Shown here: positions 50,401-61,820 of the stretch, piece by piece
Position numbering within the stretch: position 1 is the stretch's first letter
Layout: each line of letters begins with the position of its first letter
Assembly: GCF_033568475.1 (NCBI RefSeq)
Contig: NC_133123.1
Location: 156,069,753-156,133,752 of the forward strand
DNA: 64,000 bases
From: Henckelia pumila
Taxonomy: Eukaryota > Streptophyta > Magnoliopsida > Lamiales > Gesneriaceae
Direction of reading: 5' to 3'
Notes under the pieces: generated by a model
What the model saw: only the letters and a program-made list of their open reading frames with translations
The model's database searches: none
What the model was told of the DNA's origin: nothing
Translations under genes and position numbers: made by a program

Positions 50401-53400
50401 ACCTCCACCATTTTCATCTGCAAGAGCTGCCATTACTTTTCTTAAAAGTTCACCACCCCCTCCCCCACCTCCTTCCCCGCCATTGCCATATTCCCAGAGT
50501 ACAGAATTTTCTCAGTTACTCAGTTCTATTCCATCAACGTCCTCATCTTCTGAAAATACAAACTTAAGTACCAATTTGAAGGTGACTTTTCTCCCACCAC
50601 CTCCTCCTCCACCAGCACCTCCGCTACCTTCCAACTTTTCTAATTTTCAGAACATTAGTCCAATTTTCCCATCCATACCTTCATCTCCACCTCCGCCACC
50701 TGCCCGACCTTCCAACCTTTCTAATTTTCAGAATGTTAGTCGAATTTTACCATCTGTAGCTCCATCGACGCCTCGTCCACCTTGGTCATCTGGGAGTAAT
50801 GTTCTTGCACTTTCACCAAGTTCTCCACCTCCCAACCCACCTCCGCCGCCGCCGCCGCCACCACCACCACCACCACCACCACCACCGTTTAATCATGTAT
50901 CGGTCTCGCAAAAATCTTCCGATATAAAGATGCCTCCACCACCACCACCACCACCACCACCACCACCACCACCGTTTAATCATGTATCGGTCTCGCAAAA
51001 ATCTTCCGATATAAAGATTCCTCCACCACCACCTTTGACTTCACTCAGCGCCCAATTTAACCACCAACCGACACCTCCAATTTATGGCGTGCCAAATTTT
51101 CCCTTGCATGGAGCTCCACCTCCACCTCCACCACGCCCATCTCCACTGATTACCACTGTGCCATCCCCACCTCATGCACAGCCACCACTACGTCCATCAT
51201 TAGGTGTGCTACCTCCACCTCCACCTCCACCTCCACCGCTTGTACGTGCTATGACCCCTCCTCCTCCTCCTCCACCCCCACCACCACCAACACCAACACC
51301 AACACCAACACCAACACCAACCCCAACCAATAGAGTCCTAGAACCACTTGTCCCTTGTACTCTTCAGGCCTCAGTGCCGCCGCCACCGCCCCCACCACCA
51401 CCACCACCACAACTTTTGCCTATGTACCCAATACCGCCTCCAGTACCTAGAGGCGTAGCTCCACCTCCACCTCCACCTCCTAGTGGCCCACCTCCACCAC
51501 CCCCACCTCTTAGAAGCTCAATACCTCCCCCACCTCCTCTTACACGTGGAGTTCCAACACCACCTCCTCCACCCTTGTTTGGTGGCCCACCTCCACCACC
51601 TCCGCCCATAGGAAAGGGCCCACCTCCACCTCCACCTCCACCTCCTCCTGGAGCCCCAACACCACCTCCTCCACCCATGTTTGGTGGCCCTCCTCCACCA
51701 CCTCCGCCCACAGGAAGAAGCCCACCTCCACCTCCGCCTCCGCCAGGAAGACCAACACCACCTCCTACACCCATGTTTGGTGGCCCACCTCCACCACCTC
51801 CGCCCACAGGAAGAGGCCCACCTCCACCTCTTCCTGGAGGCCCAACACGTCCTCCCACACTTGGAGCCCCACCTCCACCCATGTTTGGTGGCCCACCTCC
51901 ACCACCTCCCCCCATGTTTGGTGGCCCACCTCCACCGCCTCCGCCCATGTTTGGTGGCCCACCTCCACCGCCTCCACCAATAGGAAGAGGCCCACCTCCA
52001 CCTCCTCCACCCGGAGGACGAGGCCCACCTCCACCTCCTCCACCCGGAGGACGAGGTCCACCTCCACCACCCCCTCCTGGAAGTCGGGCCCCTGGTCCAC
52101 CGGCACCCCCCGGACCTCCAGGTGTTGGACCACCCCCACCCCCACCATTTGGTGCAAAAGGACCGGCAGTAGATGGGAGAGGGTTGTCAGCAAGTAGTGG
52201 GCGAGCTGCACGTCCTCCTGGTATGTCAGCACCTCGAAGATCTACCTTAAAACCACTTCATTGGAGCAAGGTTACTAGGGCATTACAAGGAAGCTTGTGG
52301 GAGGAATTGCAGAGATACGGGGAACCTCAAGTGTATTTCTCTATCTCTGCTGATTTAGATTTTTTATTTGGAATTGGGGATTGCTTGTTCTTCATTGTTT
52401 TTACTAATTTTTTGAAAATCTCTAGCACTCCTTTGCCAATCCCCAGAACGAATTACCTAGCATAGCATTGTGTAACAATTTTTTATATTTTCTTTCTTTA
52501 TTGCTTCTTGATTTCCTTGCTCTGCTGACACTCTGCACTGTAATCTAGTGCACCAGAGTTTGATGTGTCGGAACTTGAGACTCTATTCTCTGCGACAGTG
52601 CCAAAGTCAGATAGTGCAGGAGGCAAATCTGGTGGTCGCCGGAAGTCTGCTGGATCTAAGCCTGAAAAAGTCCATATGGTAATGTTGTGTGAATCTGATG
52701 ATCGTTCTCTTGCAGGAAATTTTTTTTTGGGGAAATACAAGGTTAATAGATTCTAGGCCACCATGATTGATGAGGTTGTATACGTGAAATTGTGATGATG
52801 TACTATGTACGTATTAGTTCAATTGAGTGAAGTTACGTATAGGTAACAACCAAATAGTTACAGAACACCTAAAAGTAGACTGTCTGGTGACAGATGGTTC
52901 GTTCATTTGTGTTGTCCTCATGAAGATAGAGAATCTTTTCGTGAATGCACAATTATGCTATTCAGATATTCTCTGTCCAGATATCAATATAATTTCAGAA
53001 TTGGCATTCAAAGGAAACCTGTCCAATGGTGATAAGTTAGATTTTACTATTTCACTTTAGTCTAATAGCAAGTGTACTTGGCAACACGTAAATTTCAATA
53101 TACTATTCTCTGTCCAGATATCGATATAATTTCAGAATTGGTGTTCAAAGGAAACCTGTCCAATGGCGATAAATCAGATTTAACTATTTCACTTTATTCT
53201 AATAGCTATTCTACTTAGCAATACATAAATTTCCAGACTCTTTCGATGAACTAGGCAGAGTTTGAAACCAAGAACTAGAGTGTTCGGGCTTTGCTGATCC
53301 TGAGAGTACCAAAACAAATCTATGGCGCTTCATTGTTAAGTTATTGCTTCAAGGAAAATATCACATAAAATGGTTGATATCAGTGTAGCTTAGCCTTTTT

Positions 53401-56400
53401 CTGCAAATTTTCCGCGTCGTTTGGATTGTTTAACTTCAATTAACAGTAAGTTTGAGGCGGTTATCTCTCCCATTTCAATGAGCATTGGGACCCAGACTAT
53501 GTAGTTAAAAATTTCTCGCTCGTTTTATAATTATTTTCTCCCTGTCTTTTGCGGTGTGTATCTTTTGGATCACGAGGCTGTCATTACTGATTTGAATACG
53601 TGGGTTGGTACCTATTTCACACTTTGATCAATTTTGTTTTATTACTTTTAGTTTCTCATTCGACGCATTCTCTTTTGTAGGTTGACCTTAGGAGGGCAAA
53701 TAATACCGAAATTATGCTGACCAAAGTGAAAATGCCACTTCCAGACATGATGGTAAGCTAAATATGCCATAAGTTTCCTATCAAGTATTTTTTTTCTCAG
53801 TATGTAATTTCATTCAGTTTACAACCACCACATGTTTGACCAAAACTGGTGTTTTATCTCTTTTGCTAACTATAATTTTATTATTGGAAAACTTTCGTCC
53901 AGCTTCGAATGCATTTTTGTGTAAAACCGTTATGCATGCATGAGGATATAAATTTGTTGTGTTGTGTTGAATCGTTTTCCTTCCAACAGAATGACTCGAC
54001 GATACAATGATGAAGAGGCAACAAAAGTTGACTTGAGATCACACATTGTGGAGTAAAAGTACCTAATAAAGTTATATAAGATGATATGGTGGTGTTGGGA
54101 CCAATTACTGACTGTCATAATCCAATGTTGGGTTTTTTTATTGAGTTCAGAAGCCTTTCTTCTGCTGAATGGAGACAAATGTATCGCATATTACTAATAT
54201 TATAAAAATTCTTTGCATGATCTATCATTTCTTAGAACAATGGTTAACATAATTGCAAAAAAAAAAGGAGCAAATTAGAGAAAGATAGATAGGAGTTTGA
54301 AGTTAAATATTTTCAGCCCAGGTTACTCATCAGCTCTTGAAAAAATGCCCTTTTCCACACTTTCTGTTAATTAATTTCATGTTCAAATAAGACTCTGTGG
54401 GTGGAGGTGATCCTACCTCCTAACTGCTTGTGGTTCTACCTACTAAATTATGGCTTTTCAATATTCTTACAACAGCATGGATGGTTCACTTTGACAGGCT
54501 GCAGTACTTGCTTTGGATGAATCAATTTTAGATGCTGATCAAGTTGAAAATCTTATTAAATTCTGTCCAACAAAGGAAGAGATGGAACTTCTCAAGGTGA
54601 AGCTTATTTCCTCATGTATTTTGACATAATTTCACGGTATTTTCACTAATCTGGAGATCGGTTGTTTACTTTTCATTGATTTTATATTTCACTTTTTAGG
54701 GATATACGGGAGACCTTGATAATTTGGGCAAATGTGAACAGGTGTGCAAACCAGATCACGACTTGTGCTATTTGCTGTTGGTTTTGTTCTTGATTTTGCT
54801 TGGCATGTTTGTGTCTGTGGTGCATGGATGCATCCACTTCCTTGTGTCCCAGTAGCTTATGCTTTTGACCAAGTACTAGTTAATAATGGTCTGTCATGCG
54901 AAGAGGTAGGATTTTAAGAGTACCTCAATGAACCAGTATTGAGCTCAGCCTATATGGACACAGATGCCACAACATAAGAGCTTGCCTTTTTTTTTTTGGG
55001 GGGGGGGGCGGGGGGGGGGGGGGAGTTGTTTTGACTTTTTTTTTATTTCTTTCATCATATAAATATATAATGTGTGTGCTTGCGTGAGTGTAAGTGTGGA
55101 ATGGAGTTTACTGAAGCTGATTGAAACTTCAGTCTGCAATCAGATTTTGAACGTTTGTAGGAAGAGTTGCCTAATTGTCAGCATTGATACTGTGTTGGTA
55201 CATTTTGATTATTGACAATATCTGAACTTTTGTGTATACAAGTACAATTGCGATTACTTGTACACCAATGACCGCACCAACACTGTTCGTTTATCCATGC
55301 TTGCATAGTTGGAGAAACTTGTGACATAGAAATTGGATTCTGACTCCTTGGAAATCTATTGCTGGTGTCTTTGTGTAGTCACGGAACTATTTTCGTGCTC
55401 TGTGATATCTGATAGAATTTGCTACAAGATGTCTCTGGAAACCTGCTTTTGAGTACTATTGGACCCCCTTCTCTTTATATCCATAATGAATTCAGTCTCA
55501 ACATCATAGCCCTCAAAAAGGCCTATTGCACTGTTATGACTTATTCTAGTCTCGGATGGTTCATATGATGTCTCAGAGAGAATTAATCTTTCCCACAGCT
55601 GTAATTTACTGTCTTCAATGCTTAGAGTACACTGCATCAGTTTTTGAGTCACAGCATAGTTTAACTTTTGAGGTGTCACTGTGTCAGTACACTGCATATG
55701 ACTTTTATGGTTTTGATCAGTTGTAAAGATTCTTTTTCAGTTCTACATAGAAATGCATTTCTGAGATAAGATTGGTTAATATCCTCTAGTTTGACATTGG
55801 CATGCTTAACTTGGGAAAAAGTGCATCCGAGGCATTGGCAATGACCATCTTACTTTGGTTGGAACTTGTTTTGATATATGTGTGTGTGTTTTTTTATTTT
55901 TATGTTTTCCTTTCCTTTAATGTGTGTTATTTGTTTACCTTTCTTTTAAAATTTAAACAACAATATTTTTCTTATATTTTCTAAACACTAAATGGATGCA
56001 TTGTTTGATGATTTACTTCAATCTTTCAGTTTTTCCTGGAACTGATGAAGGTGCCACGAGTTGAATCTAAACTTAGGGTTTTCTTGTTCAAGATTCTGTT
56101 CTATTCTCAGGTTTGTTGTGGGGCATTTATGAACTTCCTGAGAATTTCATGGTGTGCATACCTAAATTTGTGTTTCATCTCAGGTTTCTGATTTCAAAAA
56201 AAGCTTGACCATTGTAAATTCTTCTTGTGAAGAGGTACATGAGAAATGCCGATGATCGTCTGTTGGTTGTGTTTTTACATTCTTGATAACTTTACCTTTT
56301 ACTTGCACTAGGTTCGACAATCCCTCAAACTGAAAGAAATCATGAAGAAAATTTTATATCTTGGAAATACGTTGAATCAGGGAACTGCCAGAGGTACTAA

Positions 56401-59400
56401 CCTTTTCATGAAAAGTGTCATGTTTTAGTTTTTGGACTGTGTGACCTGTTGCATATGCTGATAAATGTCATACCTTACTGCATAAGTGAAGTTTTTTTTA
56501 CTCTTTTAAAACTCTGCGATTATCATGCATAAATGACCTTCCAAACATAAAAAGTGAACCTGAAATGCTTACATGATTTCCACATCCGATCACCCACCAA
56601 ACCATGTCCACTGACATACACACAGAAAAAAAAAGAAAAGAAAAAGGAGAAGATGAGAAAAAGAGAGGGAAAAAAAACAAACGCAGGTAAATCCCAGTGT
56701 TGTAAATGGTGGTAGGCGGGGCGGTCAGCGACCGCTTACCTCCTCGGTGGTTGAATTTTTTTACTAGTTTTTATATATAATTATAGAGTTTATTGCACCA
56801 AACCTCCTGTGAAATATTGAAAATACACACTTCTCCCCTGTGAAATTTTAATAGGCACCCTAGACCTTAACCTTTTGTAATAGTTGCACGTTTAACCCTT
56901 GCCGCAAAGAGTTATTGAGCACCCGTTGTTACATCGCCTAATAAACAATTTTTTTGATAATATTAGGTCTATGGTACAATATTAGGTCTATAGTACCGAG
57001 TACGACTCTGTCTTTCTTTTATTGTAGTATTTTTCATATTTACTCAAATACATCACGCGTATTTGTGAATAATTATTTATTTTGATGTGGATGATGTATA
57101 TGAGTAGATATGAAAATTATTACAATAATAAAAGGTCATTTTCGTATCATAATCCTAATATTATTAAAAAAATGGTTATTTTGGCGCAAAAACAGCTCAT
57201 GTTTAACAAAATCGTCGTGACAAGGGTTAAACGTGTAACTATTACAAAAGGTTACAAAAGGTTAAGGGCTGAGATGTTTATTAAAATTTCACAGTGGAGA
57301 AATGTGAATTTTCAATATTTCACATGAAGGTTTGATGCAATAAACTCTATAATTATGTCTAATCATACAATATATGCATAACTTAAATGATGTTTATGCA
57401 TAAATAAATTTAATGCACTACAATACAATATACTTTATATAAATTGCAAATAAATATATATAAATCAAACTATAAAAATAACGAATTAGAACAAGATTTT
57501 ATTATAAATATGATATACAAAAGCTAACATAGTGGGCTGGAGGCGACGACGGCTGGCGGCAGTGCAAGGAGGAAGAGAGAGGCACTTGTGGGTTGGCTCT
57601 TTTTATGTTTTGATTTTTGACATTTGAATGGAAAGTGTAGGTATAAGTAATTATGGTTTTTCAAAATTGGTTTACTAGTCTTCAAAAGGGAAAAAAAATT
57701 TGATTGTCTTTGACCGCCACCCACCCGCCTTCAGACCCGCCTCGACTGCCTCGCCCAAACTTCGACCGCCTGAGACAAAGGCAAAGGCCGGCCGCCTCTC
57801 GCCTAGGCCGCCATTTAGAACACTGGTAAATCCAAAGGTGGATCATACCCTTGGCCAAGTCTGCCTACCTCTTCTAATTTCTGTCATATATCTTTCGCTC
57901 CCCTCCTTTCTCTTTTTGTAGCTGTGTGTGAATAAATTGGATCCACAGGCCCAAGCTATGAGAAGAACCAAAAGGGGAAACATATTGGATTAAAATAGTG
58001 TTGTCGCTATATCACGTGGCAAAAATATGAAGACTTTAGGAAGATTAATCTGACATTGTTGTTTCCACATTCAGGTGCAGCGGTTGGATTCAAGTTGGAC
58101 AGTCTTTTGAAACTTACTGATACACGTGCCTCCAATAGCAAGATGACACTCATGCATTATCTGTGTAAGGTATTGACCCGTTGCTTTTTGGCCCTTTTAT
58201 TTATTTTTTTATTTAATTCTCTGTAGCTGGTCTCCCAAATACCTCTACTGCTTCCTCGGCTATCATAATATACAGTTAAATATAGAGTTGTAAACGAACC
58301 GAAACGAGCAGAAGATTAGCAAAAATTTGGCACTCGAATTTGACTTAAATTAAGTATATTCGAGTTCGATTTGAAGTTTGAAAATTTTATTTTTTTTGCT
58401 CTAACTCGGCTCAAATGAAGTTTGAGTTCGAGTTTGACTCAAAATATTTAAACCTATTCCCTTGCTATTTGAAATATTGCTCGAATATTAAGGTTCAACA
58501 GCTCGAAATGTCCGAAACTTTATATATATAAAAGATATAATTATATTATACTTTATATATAAAATATGAGGCTCATGAGCGGATCACGAATTATGGAACA
58601 AAATAATTTTGGGTCGAGTTTGATAACTTCAAATATGAGTCAAAGATTTATTGGGCCAGCTCGAGAAGTTTGCTTACCTGCTCGATTTGTTTACATCCAA
58701 ATTCAATACGATAAAATTTTATTTTTTGATTTTCCTGCATGACTCAATCCATATTATGATTGGCCATCATCAGCCTTCCGAGTTTCAGAATGAATCTGAC
58801 TGGACCTAGTGGGTGGGATATATATTTTCAATTTCTATATAATTTAAGTGATATGTGCTGTAATTCATTGACAATGGTCGCTACTGCAACTACAAATTCG
58901 AGAAAATTTATGAATTAGTGGATCCCCCATTTCTCCAAAACAATGATTAATTTTCATTTTTCATTCTACATGTATCTTCCAAAACTGCCAGATTTTCTGA
59001 GGTGCTTCCCTTCCCATCTGTGCTAAACTATATTTGGTGGTGGGCTTGAGATTCAGTGTAGAAAGAAATACGGCAAAGGTGTGTCCATGAGAAATTGGAA
59101 AATCGGATTTCGGTGATAACTGACAAAGTCGTGTTATGAACTTGCCATGGTTTTACTTGGATTATATCAAAGGAACTGGTTGAGTATGATATAGTGCAAG
59201 ACTGATGGAAGGGAGATGGTGGGATGGAAAAAGACTAAGATCTATCAATAAAGCTTTGAATTTTTTACTAATCATTCATTGGTCCTGGCAAGATATTTCA
59301 ATGTATCACGTGTTCGGTGTTCAAAAGTCATAAATTCTATGAAACCAGTTCTTCAACCTGCCCGCCGTTCCTTTCTGTCTTACTGGGATAAGCGTCCCAA

Positions 59401-59564
59401 TGTTATGTTTGCAATGGAACAGGCAGAACGTTGGTTTCTTGTTGAATCTGGTTGTACAGTTTTTTTTTTAAAGATCTGAAAGTACAGCTGGAAGCTTTGT
59501 TTTCATCTTCAGTTTCTACTTTATCTCGTCTCCACTCTAATCGATCCATATCTTTCTTTCTTTT

Positions 59565-59612
<48 letters not shown>

Positions 59613-60994
59613 TATATATATATATATGTATATACTGCTGTTCTTACACTTCCACCTGATCCATGAGCTAGAATGCAGCTTCCAATGCCTTATCTTTTTA
59701 CCTCTCTCCATCCAACGCCAATTTAGAGTGCCTAATTTTATTTGCCTACGTTACTTTGTGTGACTACCTGCAACAAACCTTTATAACAAAGGAAAAGGGC
59801 TTAAATTAGTAATTACCTATGTACAACAACTGAGTAATGACTGCTGACATTTGTTCAGTCTGTCAATTATATTTATAGGTATTCTTGATTAGTGGGTTTC
59901 AAAAGCCATGGTGTACCACAAAAAAAAAATTGAGCTTTGTTTCTGTGGTATGAAAAAATTAACCCTTGAACATCTTCACTTTGTTGCAGACCACTGCTTT
60001 CCATGATGTAGCCATTTACATTAAGAGTGCTAGGTCATTTTGAGGAAGGTCACTGCTGATTAACTCATTTGTGTTTTATCATCTTTTATATTAGGTACTT
60101 GCATCTAAATCACCATCTCTTTTAGACTTTCACAAAGATCTTATTAGCCTGGAAACGGCCTCAAAGGTTAGTATTAAATCTCTGAGTTAATCATATATTT
60201 TAAGTGGCTGCAAACAGACCTGCATAATAAGAAGTTTCTTTGTAGATACAATTGAAATCTTTGGCTGAGGAAATGCAAGCCATTATCAAGGGTCTAGAAA
60301 AGGTAAAGCAGGAGTTGGCAGCTTCAGAGAACGATGGTCCTGTATCCGAAACTTTTCGCAAGGTATTATTTTTACCTGCTGTAAGCGTGCAATTCCACCA
60401 TAAAAATTGAATTTATTTTGAAGTTTGTTTTGTGGATTATTTTTTCTTTGTTCTTTTATTCCAAAGATTTTAAAGCTACGTTTTTAAAGCTACGTCTCCA
60501 GAAGATCACTTTTATTTTCTTTGACAGAATTTGACAGAATTTGTTGGTGCTGCCGAGATAGAAGTGTCCTCTGTAACAAACTTATATTCCACTGCGGTAT
60601 GTGTCCACCTGGAGTATTTTGTGAAAATTATTAGATAACGTCACATGTGACCGTCGTAATAATGGCATTCATCAATGCTATTGTTTACCAGGGAAGAAAT
60701 GCAGATGCACTAGCTTTATATTTTGGTGAGGATCCAGCCAAATGCCCATTTGAGCAAGGTAGCGTCATGATCTTTTTTCTATTCTCGTGCAACTTTTTCG
60801 ATTGCAGATTACTGAGTCAATATCTTAACATGTATGCAGTTACTGCAACCCTCTTAAACTTTGTGAGGTTGTTTCAGAAAGCTCGTGAAGAAAACTGTAA
60901 ACAGGCTGAACTAGAAAAGAAGAAAGCTGAAAAAGAGGCTGAAATGGAGAACGCAAAGGGAATAAATCTAACCAAGAAAGGCGTAAAAGATTGA
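47416..60994 (+). CDS. class II formin (FH20/FH13 type): PTEN-like, C2-like, FH1, FH2
   Basis: Seventeen exons: 47416-47488, 48257-48963, 49055-49276, 49355-52332, 52549-52678, 53681-53752, 54498-54596, 54700-54741, 56030-56110, 56184-56234, 56312-56393, 58075-58169, 60095-60166, 60246-60362, 60528-60596, 60692-60758, 60840-60994; 1703 residues. Residues 1-190 are PTEN-like (MALFRRFFYRKPPDRLLEIS start) with LMHCERGGWP at the active-site position, so the CX5R arginine is missing. A C2-like region follows (~195-340). An acidic linker leads to a very long polyproline FH1 (~665-1265), then FH2 from TLKPLHWSKV (~1294) through EIMLTKVKMPLPDMM and GNTLNQGTARG. Formins nucleate and elongate actin filaments; FH1 binds profilin-actin, and the PTEN-like/C2 part binds phosphoinositide membranes in plant class II members. 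The exon 4 donor (52332, GTATTT) was set by frame and is the least sure junction. FH20 versus FH13 is not resolved. Confidence 0.92.
54985..55025 (+). repeat. T-run followed by long G-run in formin intron 8
   Basis: About ten T, then eight or more G, one C, and a further run of more than ten G, followed shortly by another T-run (55038-55046). Long G homopolymers are rare in this AT-rich genome and can form G-quadruplex structure. Assembly or base-calling error is possible in such a run. Confidence 0.7.
56695..57825. mobile_element. non-autonomous hAT element (1131 bp) in formin intron 11, perfect 8-bp TSD
   Basis: The ends CAGTGTTGTAAATGGTGG and, inverted, CAGTGTTCTAAATGGCGG are flanked by a perfect GTAAATCC duplication (56687-56694 and 57826-57833). 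Its left end matches the inverted right end of the 588-bp element at 30309, including the GGTTGAATTTTTTTA stretch, so both are one family in opposite orientation. Removing the nested element and its 6-bp duplication leaves about 559 bp, close to the 588 bp of the other copy. No transposase. It sits in the large intron between exons 56312-56393 and 58075-58169. Confidence 0.88.
56784..57349. mobile_element. 566-bp TIR element nested in the hAT element
   Basis: Inverted arms of about 120 bp start TAGAGTTTATTGCA at both ends, with roughly 85% identity by eye and shared phrases TGTGAAATATTGAAAAT and TTAACCTTTTGTAATAGTT. TAATTA flanks both sides (56778-56783 and 57350-57355) as a possible 6-bp duplication; since it is palindromic it could instead be part of the TIR. 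Superfamily not assigned. No transposase frame. Confidence 0.72.
58283..58705. mobile_element. decayed TIR element in formin intron 12
   Basis: The left end GTTGTAAACGAACCGAAACG and the right end (inverted) GATGTAAACAAATCGAGCAG are related. The interior repeats CTCGAATTTGACTTAAATT and GAGTTCGAGTTTGACTC phrases typical of a common plant non-autonomous DNA element. No clean target-site duplication was found. Confidence 0.5.
59573..59630 (+). repeat. compound (CT)n-(TA)n microsatellite in formin intron 12
   Basis: A long CT run directly followed by CCA and a TA run ending GTATATA. The open frames that overlap it on both strands are products of the repeat. Confidence 0.9.
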
Positions 60995-61720
60995 GAATTG
61001 CTTAATATTTTGATGATTTCTTTCATAGTGGTCAGCATATGATGAGTTAAGATTGTTGATCTACACTCTGCTGCTTTGACAAGCCATGAGCTTTTAATTC
61101 TGTTGAACTTATTTGCCTTATGGGTTCAAAGAACATGGAGTTGAAGGGAGCTGTCGAGGCTTTACAAAACCTGAAGTTGTGCTGATAAGGAAATCGAGAA
61201 GTGAACCATGACACTTTTCAGCTTGGATGGGCAACTATCTAATTTATCACAAGCCTCAGGCCAAATGAGTTGTCGGGGGGAATGATTTTGGCACTCTCAC
61301 CTTTGTCGAGAGGAAGGTTTCGTGTTGGTTGGATTGTGTCATCGAATTTGGCTCGATTTAGGTGCCTTGACCCTTTGGGACATCAGCTTGCAAAAGGATA
61401 GGCGACTCAAGTTGTATAAGCAGATCTTTCATCAAAATGTATACCACGACATTTGTACAGAGAGCACTAACCTTGTAGGTAGATCAGCACTAGATTCCTT
61501 TGTTGTATCATATAAATTAGTTTGGTTTCTAGTATACGCTCAAGTTTCCATAAAACTTTGCTGTATAGAAGAAACTATAGAGAAATTGTAAAGAATAGGC
61601 TGTGTAGTTCAGTCATGTAGTCAGGTTACAGTGTTTAGGCTCAAGAAATTTTGATTCGATTTATGCAAGCTCTTCAATATATTAATGAATAAACACATTG
61701 TATTGGGTCTGCTATGCAAT
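60995..61720 (+). other. probable formin 3' UTR
   Basis: Even base composition continues for about 700 bases after the stop codon and ends near a poly(A) signal. The open frame at 61322-61591 in this stretch has no domain and is taken as UTR. Confidence 0.5.
61688..61693 (+). terminator. candidate polyadenylation signal AATAAA
   Basis: Canonical AATAAA about 700 bases after the formin stop, within a T-rich region (TTTATTTATTTAATTTTTGC follows within 50 bases). The transcript end was not determined. Confidence 0.4.
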
Positions 61721-61820
61721 ATCTTATTTATTTAATTTTTGCACTCTGACACTAAAAGTTAGTCTTTAGATGTATCATCTGTCTTGCTGGTCCTTTATTC
61801 ATATCTCTGCCTCTTTGCTC

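Noticed and set aside
51364-51948. 194-codon glycine-rich open frame on the minus strand
   Set aside because: Mirror image of the polyproline FH1 tract of the formin; a codon-composition artefact.
61322-61591. 89-codon open frame after the formin stop
   Set aside because: Lies in the probable 3' UTR with no domain or start support.
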